From an uncultured Lysobacteraceae bacterium (GTDB lineage: Bacteria > Pseudomonadota > Gammaproteobacteria > Xanthomonadales > Xanthomonadaceae): 57,909 nt of DNA. The notes under the pieces are model-generated. The model did not search any database, was not told the origin of the DNA, and saw only the letters and a program-made list of their open reading frames with translations. The stretch spans positions 1 through 57,909 of the forward strand of contig CAMLLG010000022.1 of assembly GCA_946480825.1 (NCBI GenBank), given 5' to 3'. Both the position numbers and the translations under genes were made by a program. Below, one piece after another: positions 1 through 9,449 of the stretch. Position 1 is the stretch's first letter, and each line of letters begins with the position of its first letter.

Positions 1-1
1 C

Positions 2-810
2 GACGATTTCCGGCTGAATGCCGATTGGAGTCGCACCGCGCTCGGCCAGGTCTACGGTGCCGACGGTGCGTTCAAGCTCGGCAGGGACGGCAACGGCACC
101 GCGCAGTTCCGTGTCGACGAACCCAATGGCGCCGCCAATTTCGATACCAAACTGAAATTCAACGACGATTTCCGGCTGAATGCCGATTGGAGTCGCACCG
201 CGCTCGGCCAGGTCTACGGCGCGGATGGCGCGTTCAAGCTCGGAAAGGACGGCAATGGCACCGCGCAGTTTCGGGTCGACGAACCCAATGGAACATCGCT
301 GTTCAATACCCGGCTGAAATTCAACGACGACTTCAGCCTTAACGGCGATTACACCAATACGAAGAATGGCCCGATCTTCGGCGCCGACAGCGCCTTCAAA
401 CTGGGGAAGGACGGCAGCGGTACCGCGCAATTCCGCGTCGATGAGCCCGCCGGCACTTCGATGTTCAATACGAAGTTGAAGTTCAGCGATGCTTTCGGCC
501 TCAATGCCGATTACACCAATACCAAGGACGGCGCCATCTACGGCGCGGAGAGCACCTTCAAGCTCGGCAAGAACGGGAGCGGCACCGGTGGTTTCCGTGT
601 CGACGAACCAGCGAACAGCGCATCGCTGAATTCGAGGCTGTTGTTCGGAAATGGCGACACCCTGAATTTCGACCTGTCGAAAACGCCGGGCGGCAGCGTT
701 TACGGCGCCGATGGCAGTTTCGGTATCGGCCGCGACGGCAAGGGCTTGGCCAGTTTCAGGATCGATGAGCCCAACGGCACCTCGAATTACAAACTGGGCG
801 CTAGCTTTGC
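2..810 (+). repeat. 162-bp (54-aa) tandem coding repeats
   Basis: The repeat phase recurs every 162 bp (bases 1, 163, 325, 487 and 649), giving at least five units, with a degenerate sixth after about 810. Units 1 and 2 are nearly identical in DNA, while later ones diverge, which suggests recent expansion at the 5' side. Each encodes alternating polar and hydrophobic beta-strand-like residues. Confidence 0.9.
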
Positions 811-1645
811 GAACGGCAATGCGTTCAATGCCCAAGTCATGGCCGATCGCCTCGGTACATCGTTCGGATTCGATGCGAAGCTCGGCTTCGACAAGGGCGC
901 GGGTTCAGTGGGACTGGACGGAAAGTTCGGACCGAAGGCGACCGAATTGGGGGCTGCGCTCAACTACAAGAGCAAGGATCTGGAATACAGCGGTGTCGTG
1001 CGTGCCGACAACGCATCGGGTGCTTTCCGGTTGTCCGAATTCGGTGCGAAAGTGTCGACGAGCGGCAACGATCGGTACAAATTCACGGCCGAGGCCGGCT
1101 ACCGTCCCGATACCCGGGAAGCGTACGGGATGGTGGGGCTCACGATCAGTTTCGGCGGCGGTTCAAGACCTTCGCGGCCGGTGACGCGCGCAGCGGAACC
1201 GTCGTTCGAACCCGTCGGCCGTCTCGACGAGGCGGTCGCCAACGTCCGCGAAAAACAGGGCATTCTGCTGCGCCCGGAAAACCGGTCGTTGTACGAGCAG
1301 GCGGTCGCGGGCGTGCAGAAACTCAACGGCGAAGGCGCAAGGCTGCCGGTGACGGAGACCGCCGCCAGCCTCACTGTACTCGCCCGACAGAACGGGATGG
1401 ATCGGATCGGTTACGTCGCGCTCGGCAATCCGACGTCCGGTGGGCAGCAGAACCTGTTCATCGGCGATGGTGAACCCGCCGACCCTTCCGGCAAGAAGGC
1501 GTTCGTCGACAGGGCGCAGGCCGCGACCACGCCCATGGACGACAACCTGCGCAAGCTCGCCGGCGATGCGGTACAGCCGAACCAGACGACTCCTGCCATG
1601 ACCGATCCGCAGACATTGCCGACGGCGAGACGCGGGGCCATGTGA
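2..1645 (+). CDS. Repeat-rich type IV secretion effector with C-terminal XVIPCD-like domain (5' end missing)
   Basis: The frame is open from base 2 to TGA at 1643, so only about 547 C-terminal residues are visible and the start lies outside the window. The first part is made of 54-residue repeats with the signature YGADGAFKLG and FRVDEPNG. A beta-rich segment ending near TISFGGG follows. The last ~115 residues match the Xanthomonadales VirD4-interacting domain (XVIPCD): MDRIGYVALG, then LFIGDGEPADP, then FVDRAQAA and a Gln/Asn-rich tail. Known XVIPCD proteins are antibacterial effectors delivered by the X-T4SS. No lysozyme, amidase or lipase motif is visible, so any toxic domain is upstream or of a new type. 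An immunity gene would be expected next to it; none lies downstream. Domain call confident, activity unknown. Confidence 0.8.
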   Translation, partial: DDFRLNADWSRTALGQVYGADGAFKLGRDGNGTAQFRVDEPNGAANFDTKLKFNDDFRLNADWSRTALGQVYGADGAFKLGKDGNGTAQFRVDEPNGTSLFNTRLKFNDDFSLNGDYTNTKNGPIFGADSAFKLGKDGSGTAQFRVDEPAGTSMFNTKLKFSDAFGLNADYTNTKDGAIYGAESTFKLGKNGSGTGGFRVDEPANSASLNSRLLFGNGDTLNFDLSKTPGGSVYGADGSFGIGRDGKGLASFRIDEPNGTSNYKLGASFANGNAFNAQVMADRLGTSFGFDAKLGFDKGAGSVGLDGKFGPKATELGAALNYKSKDLEYSGVVRADNASGAFRLSEFGAKVSTSGNDRYKFTAEAGYRPDTREAYGMVGLTISFGGGSRPSRPVTRAAEPSFEPVGRLDEAVANVREKQGILLRPENRSLYEQAVAGVQKLNGEGARLPVTETAASLTVLARQNGMDRIGYVALGNPTSGGQQNLFIGDGEPADPSGKKAFVDRAQAATTPMDDNLRKLAGDAVQPNQTTPAMTDPQTLPTARRGAM

Positions 1646-1667
1646 ATGCGGGGTTGTCTGTGAAACG

Positions 1668-1695
1668 AAAACGCCCGGGAAACCGGGCGTTTTTT
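1668..1695. terminator. Rho-independent terminator, probably bidirectional
   Basis: An 11-bp perfect stem (AAAACGCCCGG / CCGGGCGTTTT) with loop GAAA is followed by further T residues. It lies between the convergent effector gene and the ETF-QO gene and has an A-tract on the other side. Confidence 0.9.
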
Positions 1696-1711
1696 CGTCT
1701 GGGCGTCGCGC

Positions 1712-3349
1712 TCAGAGATTCTGGTAGTTCGGCCCCGATCCGCCCTCCGGCGTGACCCAGTCGATGATCCGGTACGGGTCCTTGATGTCGCAGGTCTTGC
1801 AGTGCACGCAGTTGGCGGCGTTGATCTGCAGGCGTTTTCCGGCGTCGTCGCTGACGATTTCGTACACGCCTGCAGGACAGAATTTCGTGCATGGGTTGCC
1901 GTATTCCTCTGCGCACTGCGTCACGCAGACCGACGTATCGCGCACGCGCAGATGCACCGGCTGATCTTCGTCGTGCTCGGTGGCCGCGTAGTACACCGAT
2001 GCGAGGCGATCGCGCGGCGCCAGCGTGCGATCGATGTAGTCGCGCTTCGGCGCTTCCTGCGTGCCGAGCTTGTGCAGGGATGACCAATCGTCCTTGTTTT
2101 TCAGGGTCCACGGCGAAGCGCCGCCGGTGACGGTTTCCCAGGCCGCGTTGAGCATGCCGAACCACAGGCCGCGCTTGAAGCCCGGTTTGATGTTGCGGAC
2201 TTTCTTCAGTTCGGCCATCGCGTCGGAAGCGCGCAGTTTCGCGTCGAACCCCTCTGGCACCAACGAAGACGCGACGAGATGTTCCGCGGCGAGCATGCCG
2301 GAACGGATCGCCTGGTGCGTGCCCTTCACCTTCGGCACGTTGAGCAGACCGGCGGTGTCGCCGATCAGCAGCGCACCGGGCATCTCGACCCTGGGCAGCG
2401 ATTGCCAGCCGCCGGTGACGATCGCGCGCGCGCCTGCGGAGACGATGGTGCCGCCTTCCAGCAGCGGTTTGATCATCGGGTGATTCTTCCACTGCTGGAA
2501 GGCTTCCCACGGTTTGTAGTCGGGATCGCTGTAGTCGAGGCCGCTCACGTAACCGAGCGCGATGCGTCCCTTGTCCAGGTGATACAGAAAACTCCCGCCG
2601 TAGGTGCGGCTGTCCGCGGGCCAGCCGAAACTGTGCACGATCTTGCCCGGCTGTACGCGATCCTCGGGCACCTGCCACAGTTCCTTGATGCCGATGGAAT
2701 AGCCCTGCGGGTCGCTGTCGGCATCGAGCTTGAAGCGTTCGATCAGGCGCTTGGTGAGATGACCGCGCGCGCCTTCGGCGAGCACGGTGACCTTGGCGCG
2801 GATGTCGATGCCGGCGGTGAATCCCGGCTTGTGCGAGCCGTCCTTCGCCACGCCCATGTCGCCGATGCGCACGCCCACGACCATGCCATCGTCGTCGTGC
2901 AGCGTTTCGGCGGCGGCGAAGCCCGGATAGATCTCGACGCCGAGCGCTTCGGCCTGCGGCGCCATCCATGCGCACATCGCGCCGAGCGAGACGATGACGT
3001 TGCCATGATTGTTCATGCCGGGCGGGACCGGCAGTTTGCGGCCGCCGGTTTTCGTCAGCAGCCAGAACTCGTCGTCGGTGGCGGGGACGCAGATCGGCGG
3101 CGGGTTGGCGCGCCAGTCGGGCAGAAGTTTGTCGAGCGGGCCGGTTTCGATCACCGCACCGGACAGGATCTGCGCGCCGATGGTCGACGCCTTCTCGATC
3201 ACGCAGACGCTGATCTCGGGGTTCAACTGCTTCAGCCGAATCGCGAACGCCAGGCCCGCGGGACCGGCGCCGACGGTGACCACGTCGTACTCCATCACGT
3301 CGCGCTCGATCGCGTCGGGCCCTGTGTCGTTGTGCGCGCTGTCGGTCAT
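1712..3349 (-). CDS. Electron transfer flavoprotein-ubiquinone oxidoreductase
   Basis: 545 aa, the usual length for ETF-QO. This membrane-associated FAD/4Fe-4S enzyme passes electrons from reduced ETF (fatty and amino acid oxidation) to ubiquinone. The FAD-binding VGAGPAGLAFAIRLK lies near residue 25. The C-terminal ferredoxin-like part holds CAEEYGNPCTKFCPAG and NCVHCKTCDIKDP, the iron-sulfur cysteines typical of the family. The frame is open much further upstream, but homology starts just before the FAD motif and a GGAG Shine-Dalgarno lies about 9 nt before the ATG at 3349. It is divergent from alkB; no etfA or etfB is adjacent. Confidence 0.95.
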   Translation of the reverse strand: MTDSAHNDTGPDAIERDVMEYDVVTVGAGPAGLAFAIRLKQLNPEISVCVIEKASTIGAQILSGAVIETGPLDKLLPDWRANPPPICVPATDDEFWLLTKTGGRKLPVPPGMNNHGNVIVSLGAMCAWMAPQAEALGVEIYPGFAAAETLHDDDGMVVGVRIGDMGVAKDGSHKPGFTAGIDIRAKVTVLAEGARGHLTKRLIERFKLDADSDPQGYSIGIKELWQVPEDRVQPGKIVHSFGWPADSRTYGGSFLYHLDKGRIALGYVSGLDYSDPDYKPWEAFQQWKNHPMIKPLLEGGTIVSAGARAIVTGGWQSLPRVEMPGALLIGDTAGLLNVPKVKGTHQAIRSGMLAAEHLVASSLVPEGFDAKLRASDAMAELKKVRNIKPGFKRGLWFGMLNAAWETVTGGASPWTLKNKDDWSSLHKLGTQEAPKRDYIDRTLAPRDRLASVYYAATEHDEDQPVHLRVRDTSVCVTQCAEEYGNPCTKFCPAGVYEIVSDDAGKRLQINAANCVHCKTCDIKDPYRIIDWVTPEGGSGPNYQNL

Positions 3350-3430
3350 TGGCTGGGCTCCGGGCCGGTGATGGCGGACCGACGATTTTCCGGGTTTGCG
3401 GTGGCCGGGGCAAATCGGCAGCATGCGCGG

Positions 3431-4042
3431 ATGTTCGCGCCTCCCGCATGGCATCGCATCGACCTCCCCGGCGCCGATCTGCGCTTCGCCCCGGCATGGC
3501 TGGCGCGGGACGACGCCGACGCACTGTTGGACGCACTGCTGGCGGACCCGCAGTGGGATATTCACCGCATCCGCATGTTCGGGCGCGAGATCGATTCGCC
3601 TCGATTGAGCCGCTGGATCGGCGATCCGGGGGCGGTCTACACCTATTCGCGCACCCGATTCGATCCGCATCCGTGGCCTGAAGCCCTGATCGGGCTGCGC
3701 AGGCGCCTGCAGGAGACGCTCGGGATCGACTTCAACAGCGTCCTTGCCAATCGTTATCGCGATGGCCGCGACCGCATGGGCTGGCACAGCGACGATGAGC
3801 CCGAACTCGGGCCCAGGCCGGTGATCGCCTCCGTCAGCCTGGGGGCGACCCGCCGATTCGCCCTCAAACCACGGGGCGAGGGCGACCGTCTGACGCTGGA
3901 CTTGCCGCACGGGAGCCTGCTGGTGATGGCCGGCGACACCCAGTCCCGTTTCCGCCATGCGCTCCCCGCGACCGCCCGACCGGTGTCGGAACGGGTCAAT
4001 CTGACGTTCCGGCGGATTCTCCCGCCTGCGGCAAGCGATTGA
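3431..4042 (+). CDS. alkB: AlkB-type alpha-ketoglutarate-dependent DNA repair dioxygenase
   Basis: 203 aa. AlkB enzymes oxidatively remove alkyl groups (1-methyladenine, 3-methylcytosine) from DNA using Fe(II) and 2-oxoglutarate. The Fe ligand pair His-x-Asp appears in MGWHSDDEP, the distal His in RFRHALPAT, and the 2-oxoglutarate Arg in RVNLTFRR. NRYRDGRDRMGWHSD is the usual core. The frame is open far upstream, antisense to the ETF-QO gene, so the ATG at 3431 was chosen because homology begins shortly after it. The 80-bp gap to the divergent ETF-QO gene should hold both promoters. Confidence 0.92.
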   Translation: MFAPPAWHRIDLPGADLRFAPAWLARDDADALLDALLADPQWDIHRIRMFGREIDSPRLSRWIGDPGAVYTYSRTRFDPHPWPEALIGLRRRLQETLGIDFNSVLANRYRDGRDRMGWHSDDEPELGPRPVIASVSLGATRRFALKPRGEGDRLTLDLPHGSLLVMAGDTQSRFRHALPATARPVSERVNLTFRRILPPAASD

Positions 4043-4104
4043 TTCGAAAGCTTTCCGTCGTACAACGGGCGGTCGCCGGGCCATGATCCAGGCAGCGATC
4101 AGGC

Positions 4105-4134
4105 TTGTACCCAAGTACCTGAAATCGCTACAAT
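4105..4134 (+). promoter_or_regulatory. Candidate sigma-70 promoter for rpoZ
   Basis: TTGTAC, then 18 bp, then TACAAT, about 50 bp upstream of the rpoZ ATG and downstream of the alkB stop. Confidence 0.6.
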
Positions 4135-4183
4135 CGCCGGTTCACACACATCAGTCGGACGGCCTCTGGCCGCCGGGAGCGCT

Positions 4184-4486
4184 ATGGCCCGCATCACCGT
4201 GGAAGATTGCCTGGAAGTCGTCGACAACCGTTTCGAGCTCGTCATGATGGCCGCCAAGCGCGCGCGCCAGCTCGCCAACGGCGTCGAGCCGCAGCTCGAC
4301 AACAGCGAAGCGAACGACAAGCCGACGGTGTTGGCCCTGCGCGAGATCGCCGCCCGTCGCATCGACAACGGCTACATCGATGCCGTCGAAAAGGCCGAGC
4401 GCGAGCGCAAGGAGCGTGAAGCCCTCGAGTGGGCCGCCGCCGAAGTGGTGGCCGACGACGATCTGTCGAAGGGCGACGACCTGTAA
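4184..4486 (+). CDS. rpoZ: RNA polymerase omega subunit
   Basis: 100 aa. Omega binds the beta' C-terminus and helps RNA polymerase assembly; in proteobacteria it also forms part of a ppGpp site. The family start [20 protein letters not shown] and the helix with [15 protein letters not shown] are clear. It is followed by a hairpin terminator and then spoT, the classic rpoZ-spoT order that links omega to ppGpp metabolism. Confidence 0.97.
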   Translation: MARITVEDCLEVVDNRFELVMMAAKRARQLANGVEPQLDNSEANDKPTVLALREIAARRIDNGYIDAVEKAERERKEREALEWAAAEVVADDDLSKGDDL

Positions 4487-4510
4487 TTCCCGCTCGCGTC
4501 TCACCGTTCA

Positions 4511-4536
4511 CGAAGCCCCGCTCAGGCGGGGCTTCG
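4511..4536 (+). terminator. Stem-loop between rpoZ and spoT
   Basis: A perfect 11-bp stem (CGAAGCCCCGC / GCGGGGCTTCG) with loop TCAG, 24 bp after the rpoZ stop. The trailing T-run is weak, so termination may be partial and allow read-through into spoT. Confidence 0.65.
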
Positions 4537-4607
4537 TCGTTTCCGGGCAATCGTTGATCGTCGCCCACCGTCTCCCCAAGTCCGGCGTTTCCGCTTAGTC
4601 TTCGGCC

Positions 4608-6794
4608 ATGAGTCAACTTGAGCCGATTCTTGCCGGTCCCACGCCCGCGCCCGATGCGGAGCTGCCGGACTACGTGCGCGCGCTGGAGGCGGCGGCGATC
4701 TATCTGCCCGAAGACCAGCGCGCCACGCTCGTTCGCGCCTGGCGCGTCGGCGCCGCCGCGCATGCCGGGCAGACCCGCAAATCCGGCGAGCCCTACATCA
4801 CGCATCCGGTGGCCGCGGCCACGGTGCTGGCCGAGCAGGGCGTGGACATCGAAACGCTGGTGGCGGCGATCCTGCACGACACCATCGAGGACACGCCGCT
4901 GACCCGCGAGGAGATCGCAGCGGAATTCGGTGCGACCGTGGCTGAATTGGTGGAAGGCGTCACCAAGCTGGACAAGCTGCAGTTCCAGGATCGCCAGGAA
5001 GCCGCCGCGGAAAGTTTCCGCAAGATGATGCTGGCGATGGCGCGCGACCTGCGCGTGATCCTGATCAAGCTCGCGGACCGCCTGCACAACATGCGCACGC
5101 TCGGCGCGCAGAGCGCCGAAGCCCGCACCCGCATCGCGCGCGAGACGCTGGAGATCTATGCGCCGATCGCCCAGCGGCTCGGGATGAATCTGATCAAGGC
5201 CGAACTGCAGGATCTCGGTTTCCGCGCGCTGCATCCCTGGCGTCATGCGGTGCTCGCGCGTCGCATCCGCACCCAGCCGGTGGTGCGCCGCGAAGCGCTC
5301 GCCAAGATCGAGGCGCAGTTCGCGCAGCGGCTGGTGAAGGAAGGTTTCGATTTCCGTCTCGTGGGCCGGGTGAAATCGCCATGGAGCATCTACACCAAGA
5401 TGCGCGCCGAGGGCAAAACCTTCACCCAGGTGATGGACATGTTCGGCTTCCGGCTGATCGTGCGTTCGGTGCCCGAGTGTTATCACGCGCTGGGCGTGGT
5501 CCATTCGGTGTTCAAACCGGTGGACGGGCGCTTCCGCGATTTCGTGGCCATCCCCAAGGCCAACGGCTATCAATCGCTGCACACCGTGCTGTTCGGGCCC
5601 TACGGCTCGCCGATCGAAGTGCAGATCCGCACGGAAGAGATGGATCTCATCGCCGAGCGCGGCATCGCGGCGCACTGGTCGTACAAGCACGGCGGCAGCG
5701 CCAACAGCGCGCAGAACCGCGCCCAGTCGTGGGTGGCCAGCCTGATCGAATCGCAGCGCGCGACCGGTTCCTCGCTGGAATTCCTCGAGAACGTGAAGAT
5801 CGACCTGTTCCCGGACGAGGTTTATCTGTTCACGCCCAAGGGCGACATCATGGCGCTGCCGCGCAACTCCACGACCCTGGATTTCGCCTACGCCGTGCAT
5901 ACCGACGTCGGCAATCATGCGGTGGCCGCGCGCGTGGACAAGAAGCTGGTGCCGCTGCGCACCAAGCTGGTCAGCGGCCAGAGCGTCGAGATCATCACCG
6001 CGAAATCGGCGGCGCCGAAACCGCAGTGGCTGGAGTTCGTGGTCACCGGCAAGGCCCGCACCGGCATCCGTCACCAGCTCAAGCAGCTCGAACACGAGGA
6101 TGCGGTGCAGCTGGGACACCGGATGCTCGACCGCGCGCTGGAAGGGCTCGATACCTCGCTCGACCGCGTGCCGCAGACGCGTCTGGAAAGTTATCTCGCC
6201 GACCATCGCTATCCGCGGTTGGAGGCGTTGTTGGCGGATATCGCGCTGGGCAACCGCATGCCGACGCAGGTCGCGCAGGTGCTGGCGCATCGCCTGCCCG
6301 ACAAGCAGGACACGACCGATCTCGCCTTCGGCGCGCGTCAGGGCGAGAAGATCCTGATCACCGGCGCCGAGCGCGGCGTGGTGACGTTCGCCAACTGTTG
6401 CATGCCGATTCCCGGCGACGACGTGATGGGTTATCACACCGCCGGCCGCGGCATCGTGGTGCATCGCACCGACTGCGCGAACCTCGCCGAATACCGCAAG
6501 TCGCCGGAACGCTGGGTGTCGATCGGCTGGGATCGCGAGATCACCGGCGATTACCAGGTCGCGCTGCGGATCGAGGTCGACAACCGTCCGGGCGTGCTCG
6601 CGCAGGTCGCGGCGGCCATCGCGGTCGCCGATTCCAATATCGATTCGGTCGAATACCTCGACCGCGACAAGAACATCGCGGTGATCCGCTTTGGCATCGA
6701 GGTCAGCGACCGCAGGCATCTGGCCGACGTCATCCGCCGCGTGCGTCGCCTCGGCGTGGTGCACGGCGTACAGCGGAGCGTGCAGCGAATGTAA
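4608..6794 (+). CDS. spoT: Bifunctional (p)ppGpp synthetase/hydrolase SpoT
   Basis: 728 aa, full length. Domain order: N-terminal HD hydrolase with intact HDTIEDT (about residues 85-95), a RelA-type synthetase near residues 240-370 (GRVKSPWSIYTKM, FRDFVAIPKANGYQSLHT, EVQIRTEEMD), a TGS domain, a conserved Cys/His region (FANCCMPIPGDDVMGY) and a C-terminal ACT domain. The intact HD residues indicate hydrolase capability, unlike the RelA paralogue at 39961. It balances the stringent-response alarmone. It lies downstream of rpoZ and upstream of ridA and recG, a common gammaproteobacterial arrangement. Confidence 0.97.
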   Translation: MSQLEPILAGPTPAPDAELPDYVRALEAAAIYLPEDQRATLVRAWRVGAAAHAGQTRKSGEPYITHPVAAATVLAEQGVDIETLVAAILHDTIEDTPLTREEIAAEFGATVAELVEGVTKLDKLQFQDRQEAAAESFRKMMLAMARDLRVILIKLADRLHNMRTLGAQSAEARTRIARETLEIYAPIAQRLGMNLIKAELQDLGFRALHPWRHAVLARRIRTQPVVRREALAKIEAQFAQRLVKEGFDFRLVGRVKSPWSIYTKMRAEGKTFTQVMDMFGFRLIVRSVPECYHALGVVHSVFKPVDGRFRDFVAIPKANGYQSLHTVLFGPYGSPIEVQIRTEEMDLIAERGIAAHWSYKHGGSANSAQNRAQSWVASLIESQRATGSSLEFLENVKIDLFPDEVYLFTPKGDIMALPRNSTTLDFAYAVHTDVGNHAVAARVDKKLVPLRTKLVSGQSVEIITAKSAAPKPQWLEFVVTGKARTGIRHQLKQLEHEDAVQLGHRMLDRALEGLDTSLDRVPQTRLESYLADHRYPRLEALLADIALGNRMPTQVAQVLAHRLPDKQDTTDLAFGARQGEKILITGAERGVVTFANCCMPIPGDDVMGYHTAGRGIVVHRTDCANLAEYRKSPERWVSIGWDREITGDYQVALRIEVDNRPGVLAQVAAAIAVADSNIDSVEYLDRDKNIAVIRFGIEVSDRRHLADVIRRVRRLGVVHGVQRSVQRM

Positions 6795-6869
6795 GGGCGG
6801 GCCCCGCGGCCCGTCGAAAGTGCATCGCACGCTCTAAACTACCGACATCCTCCTTTCCGAGCCCATCCC

Positions 6870-7253
6870 ATGCCCCGCGAGCCCATCCAGTCCACCGCCG
6901 CCCCCGCCGCCATCGGCCCGTATTCGCAGGCCACACGCGCCGGCGACATGGTGTTCCTGTCGGGGCAGATCCCGCTCGACCCGAATTCCGGCCTGCTGGT
7001 TTCAGGCGACATCACCGAGCAGGCGCGACAAGCGTTCGCGAATCTGCGCGCGGTCTGCCAGGCGGCCGGCGGTTCGTTCGACGACATCGTCCGCGTCGGC
7101 CTGTATCTCACCGATCTGTCCGAGTTCGCCGCGGTCAATGCGGTGATGCAGGACGTGTTCTCGGCGCCGTATCCGGCGCGTTCGACCATCGAAGTCTCGG
7201 CGCTGCCGCGAGGCGCGAAGTTCGAGGTCGATGCGATCATGGTGCTGCGCTGA
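6870..7253 (+). CDS. ridA: RidA family 2-iminopropanoate deaminase
   Basis: 127 aa. RidA hydrolyses reactive enamine/imine intermediates made by PLP enzymes such as threonine dehydratase. Hallmarks are AAIGPYSQA near the N-terminus, VFLSGQIPLDP, and the C-terminal stretch ARSTIEVSALPRGAKFEVD with the conserved Arg that binds the carboxylate. It lies 75 bp after spoT on the same strand. Confidence 0.95.
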   Translation: MPREPIQSTAAPAAIGPYSQATRAGDMVFLSGQIPLDPNSGLLVSGDITEQARQAFANLRAVCQAAGGSFDDIVRVGLYLTDLSEFAAVNAVMQDVFSAPYPARSTIEVSALPRGAKFEVDAIMVLR

Positions 7254-7325
7254 TCGCGCGGCACCGCGTCCCGCGATCCGAAGCGCGGCGTTCCTGAGTC
7301 CGCGTCCGCTCGACCGCACGTTCGC

Positions 7326-9446
7326 ATGCCTGCCGCGCCGCCCCGTCGCACACCGCAGATCGACCCGGCCGCAACGCCGCTGACCGCGCTCAGCGGCGTC
7401 GGCGCCGCGGTCGCCGAAAAGCTCGCCGCGCGCGGGCTGTTGACCCTGCAGGATCTCTGGTTCCATCTGCCGCGTCAGTACGAGGACCGTACCGCGCTCA
7501 CGCCCATCCGCAAACTGCAGCCTGGGCTGCCCGCGCAGGTCGAAGGCACGGTGGAAGCGGTCGAGCGCGGTTTCCGCTACCGGCCTATGCTGCGCGTCGC
7601 GATCGGCGACGATTCGTACGCGACGCTGGTGCTGCGGTTTTTCCATTTCCGCTCGCAGCAGGTGGCGCAGTTCGCGCCCGGCACTCGGGTGCGCGTGTAC
7701 GGCACGCCGCGGCCGGGACAGCATGGGCTGGAGATCGTGCATCCGAGTTATCGCATTCTCGGCGGCAGCGGCGAAGCCGAGCTCAGCGATCGTCTCGACC
7801 CGGTGTATCCGGTGATCGAAGGCATCGGGCCCGCGGTCCTGCGCAAGCTCATCGATCAGGCGCTGCAGCGGCTGCCGGACGAGCGCACGATGGAACTGTT
7901 GCCTGCCGATGTGCTTGCGCTTGAAGAGTTGTGCGCGGATTTGCCGTCGCTGCGCGATGCGCTGCTGACGCTGCATCGCCCGCCGCAGGGCAGCGACGTG
8001 CGGGCATTGTTGGCCGGTACTCATCCGGCGCAGCGCCGTCTGGCGCTGGAGGAACTGCTCGCCCATCACCTCACCCTGCGCAATCAGCGCATCGCGATGC
8101 AGGCGCACAGCGCGCGGCCGCTGCGGGCCGCACGGCGCGCGAGCGCGTTGCGCAAGTCGCTGCCGTTCGCGCTGACCGCCGCGCAGGCGCGCGTCTTCGC
8201 GGAGATCCGCGAAGACCTCGCCAAACCGGTGCCGATGCTGCGGCTGGTGCAGGGCGATGTCGGCAGCGGCAAGACCGTGGTCGCGGCGATGGCCGCGCTG
8301 CTGGCGGTGGAAGAGGGCCGGCAGGCGGCGCTGATGGCGCCGACCGAACTGCTGGCCGAACAGCATCTGGCCAACCTGCGCGGCTGGCTGGAGCCGCTCG
8401 GCGTGCGCGTGGTCTGGCTGGCGGGCAAGGTCACCGGCAAGGCGCGCGAAGCGGTGCTGGCCGATATCGCCGGCGGCGCGGCGCAGGTGGTGGTCGGTAC
8501 GCATGCGCTGATGCAGGAAGGCGTGGTTTTCCGCGATCTCGCATTGGCCATCGTCGACGAGCAGCATCGTTTCGGCGTGCATCAACGCCTCGCGCTGCGC
8601 GACAAGGGCAGCGCCGGTGCCCACGTGCCGCATCAACTGGTGATGACCGCGACACCGATTCCGCGCACCCTGGCGATGGCCGCGTATGCGGATCTCGATG
8701 TCTCCGCGATCGACGAACTGCCGCCCGGCCGCACGCCGGTGCAGACCGTGGTGCTGAGCGCCGAGCGCCGCCCGGAGTTGATCGAACGCATTCGCGCCGC
8801 ATGCGCGGAAGGCCGGCAGGCGTACTGGGTCTGCACCCTGATCGACGACAGCGACGAAGTCGTGGCCCAGGCCGCGCAGTCGACGTATGAGGCGCTGACG
8901 CAGCAGCTTCCAGAACTGCGGATCGCGCTTGTGCATGGGCGGCTGAAGGCCGCCGAGAAACAGAAGACCATGGCCGCCTTCAAGGCCGGCGAACTGCAAC
9001 TGCTGGTCGCGACCACCGTGATCGAAGTGGGCGTGGACGTGCCGAACGCGTCGCTGATGATCATCGAAAACGCCGAGCGCCTGGGCCTCGCGCAGTTGCA
9101 CCAGTTGCGCGGGCGGGTCGGGCGCGGCAGCGCGGCGTCGAGCTGCGTGCTGCTGTATCAATCGCCGCTGTCGCAGATGGCGCGGCAGCGACTGGCGACG
9201 ATGCGCGAAACCAACGACGGTTTCGTCATCGCCGAGAAAGATCTCGAACTGCGCGGCCCGGGCGAACTGCTCGGCACGCGCCAGACCGGTCTGGCGGCGT
9301 TCCGCATCGCCGATCTCGGTCGCGATGCGGCCCTGTTGCCGACGGTGCAGCGCGTCGCCGATGCGTTGCTGAAGACGTCGCCTGATCTCGCCGAGCGCAT
9401 CACCGGGCGCTGGGTGGGCGGCGCCGCGCGTTACGCCAGCGCCTGA
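7326..9446 (+). CDS. recG: ATP-dependent DNA helicase RecG
   Basis: 706 aa, normal length. RecG reverses stalled replication forks and branch-migrates Holliday junctions. The N-terminal wedge domain carries the OB-fold typical of the family (DLWFHLPRQYEDRT). Helicase motifs follow: I LVQGDVGSGKTVVA, II IVDEQHRFGVHQR, III MTATPIPRTLA, and the C-terminal VEVGVDVPNA-like segment (ATTVIEVGVDVPNAS) with QLHQLRGRVGRG. It follows ridA by 72 bp and ends 3 bp before the convergent ArsR gene. Confidence 0.97.
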   Translation: MPAAPPRRTPQIDPAATPLTALSGVGAAVAEKLAARGLLTLQDLWFHLPRQYEDRTALTPIRKLQPGLPAQVEGTVEAVERGFRYRPMLRVAIGDDSYATLVLRFFHFRSQQVAQFAPGTRVRVYGTPRPGQHGLEIVHPSYRILGGSGEAELSDRLDPVYPVIEGIGPAVLRKLIDQALQRLPDERTMELLPADVLALEELCADLPSLRDALLTLHRPPQGSDVRALLAGTHPAQRRLALEELLAHHLTLRNQRIAMQAHSARPLRAARRASALRKSLPFALTAAQARVFAEIREDLAKPVPMLRLVQGDVGSGKTVVAAMAALLAVEEGRQAALMAPTELLAEQHLANLRGWLEPLGVRVVWLAGKVTGKAREAVLADIAGGAAQVVVGTHALMQEGVVFRDLALAIVDEQHRFGVHQRLALRDKGSAGAHVPHQLVMTATPIPRTLAMAAYADLDVSAIDELPPGRTPVQTVVLSAERRPELIERIRAACAEGRQAYWVCTLIDDSDEVVAQAAQSTYEALTQQLPELRIALVHGRLKAAEKQKTMAAFKAGELQLLVATTVIEVGVDVPNASLMIIENAERLGLAQLHQLRGRVGRGSAASSCVLLYQSPLSQMARQRLATMRETNDGFVIAEKDLELRGPGELLGTRQTGLAAFRIADLGRDAALLPTVQRVADALLKTSPDLAERITGRWVGGAARYASA

Positions 9447-9449
9447 GCC

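Noticed and set aside
1..810. Direct repeats at the left edge as a CRISPR array
   Set aside because: 162-bp in-frame coding repeats without spacers; they are protein repeats.
4242..6830. 862-codon minus-strand open frame across spoT
   Set aside because: His/Arg/Asp-rich composition typical of an antisense frame; the plus-strand SpoT is certain.
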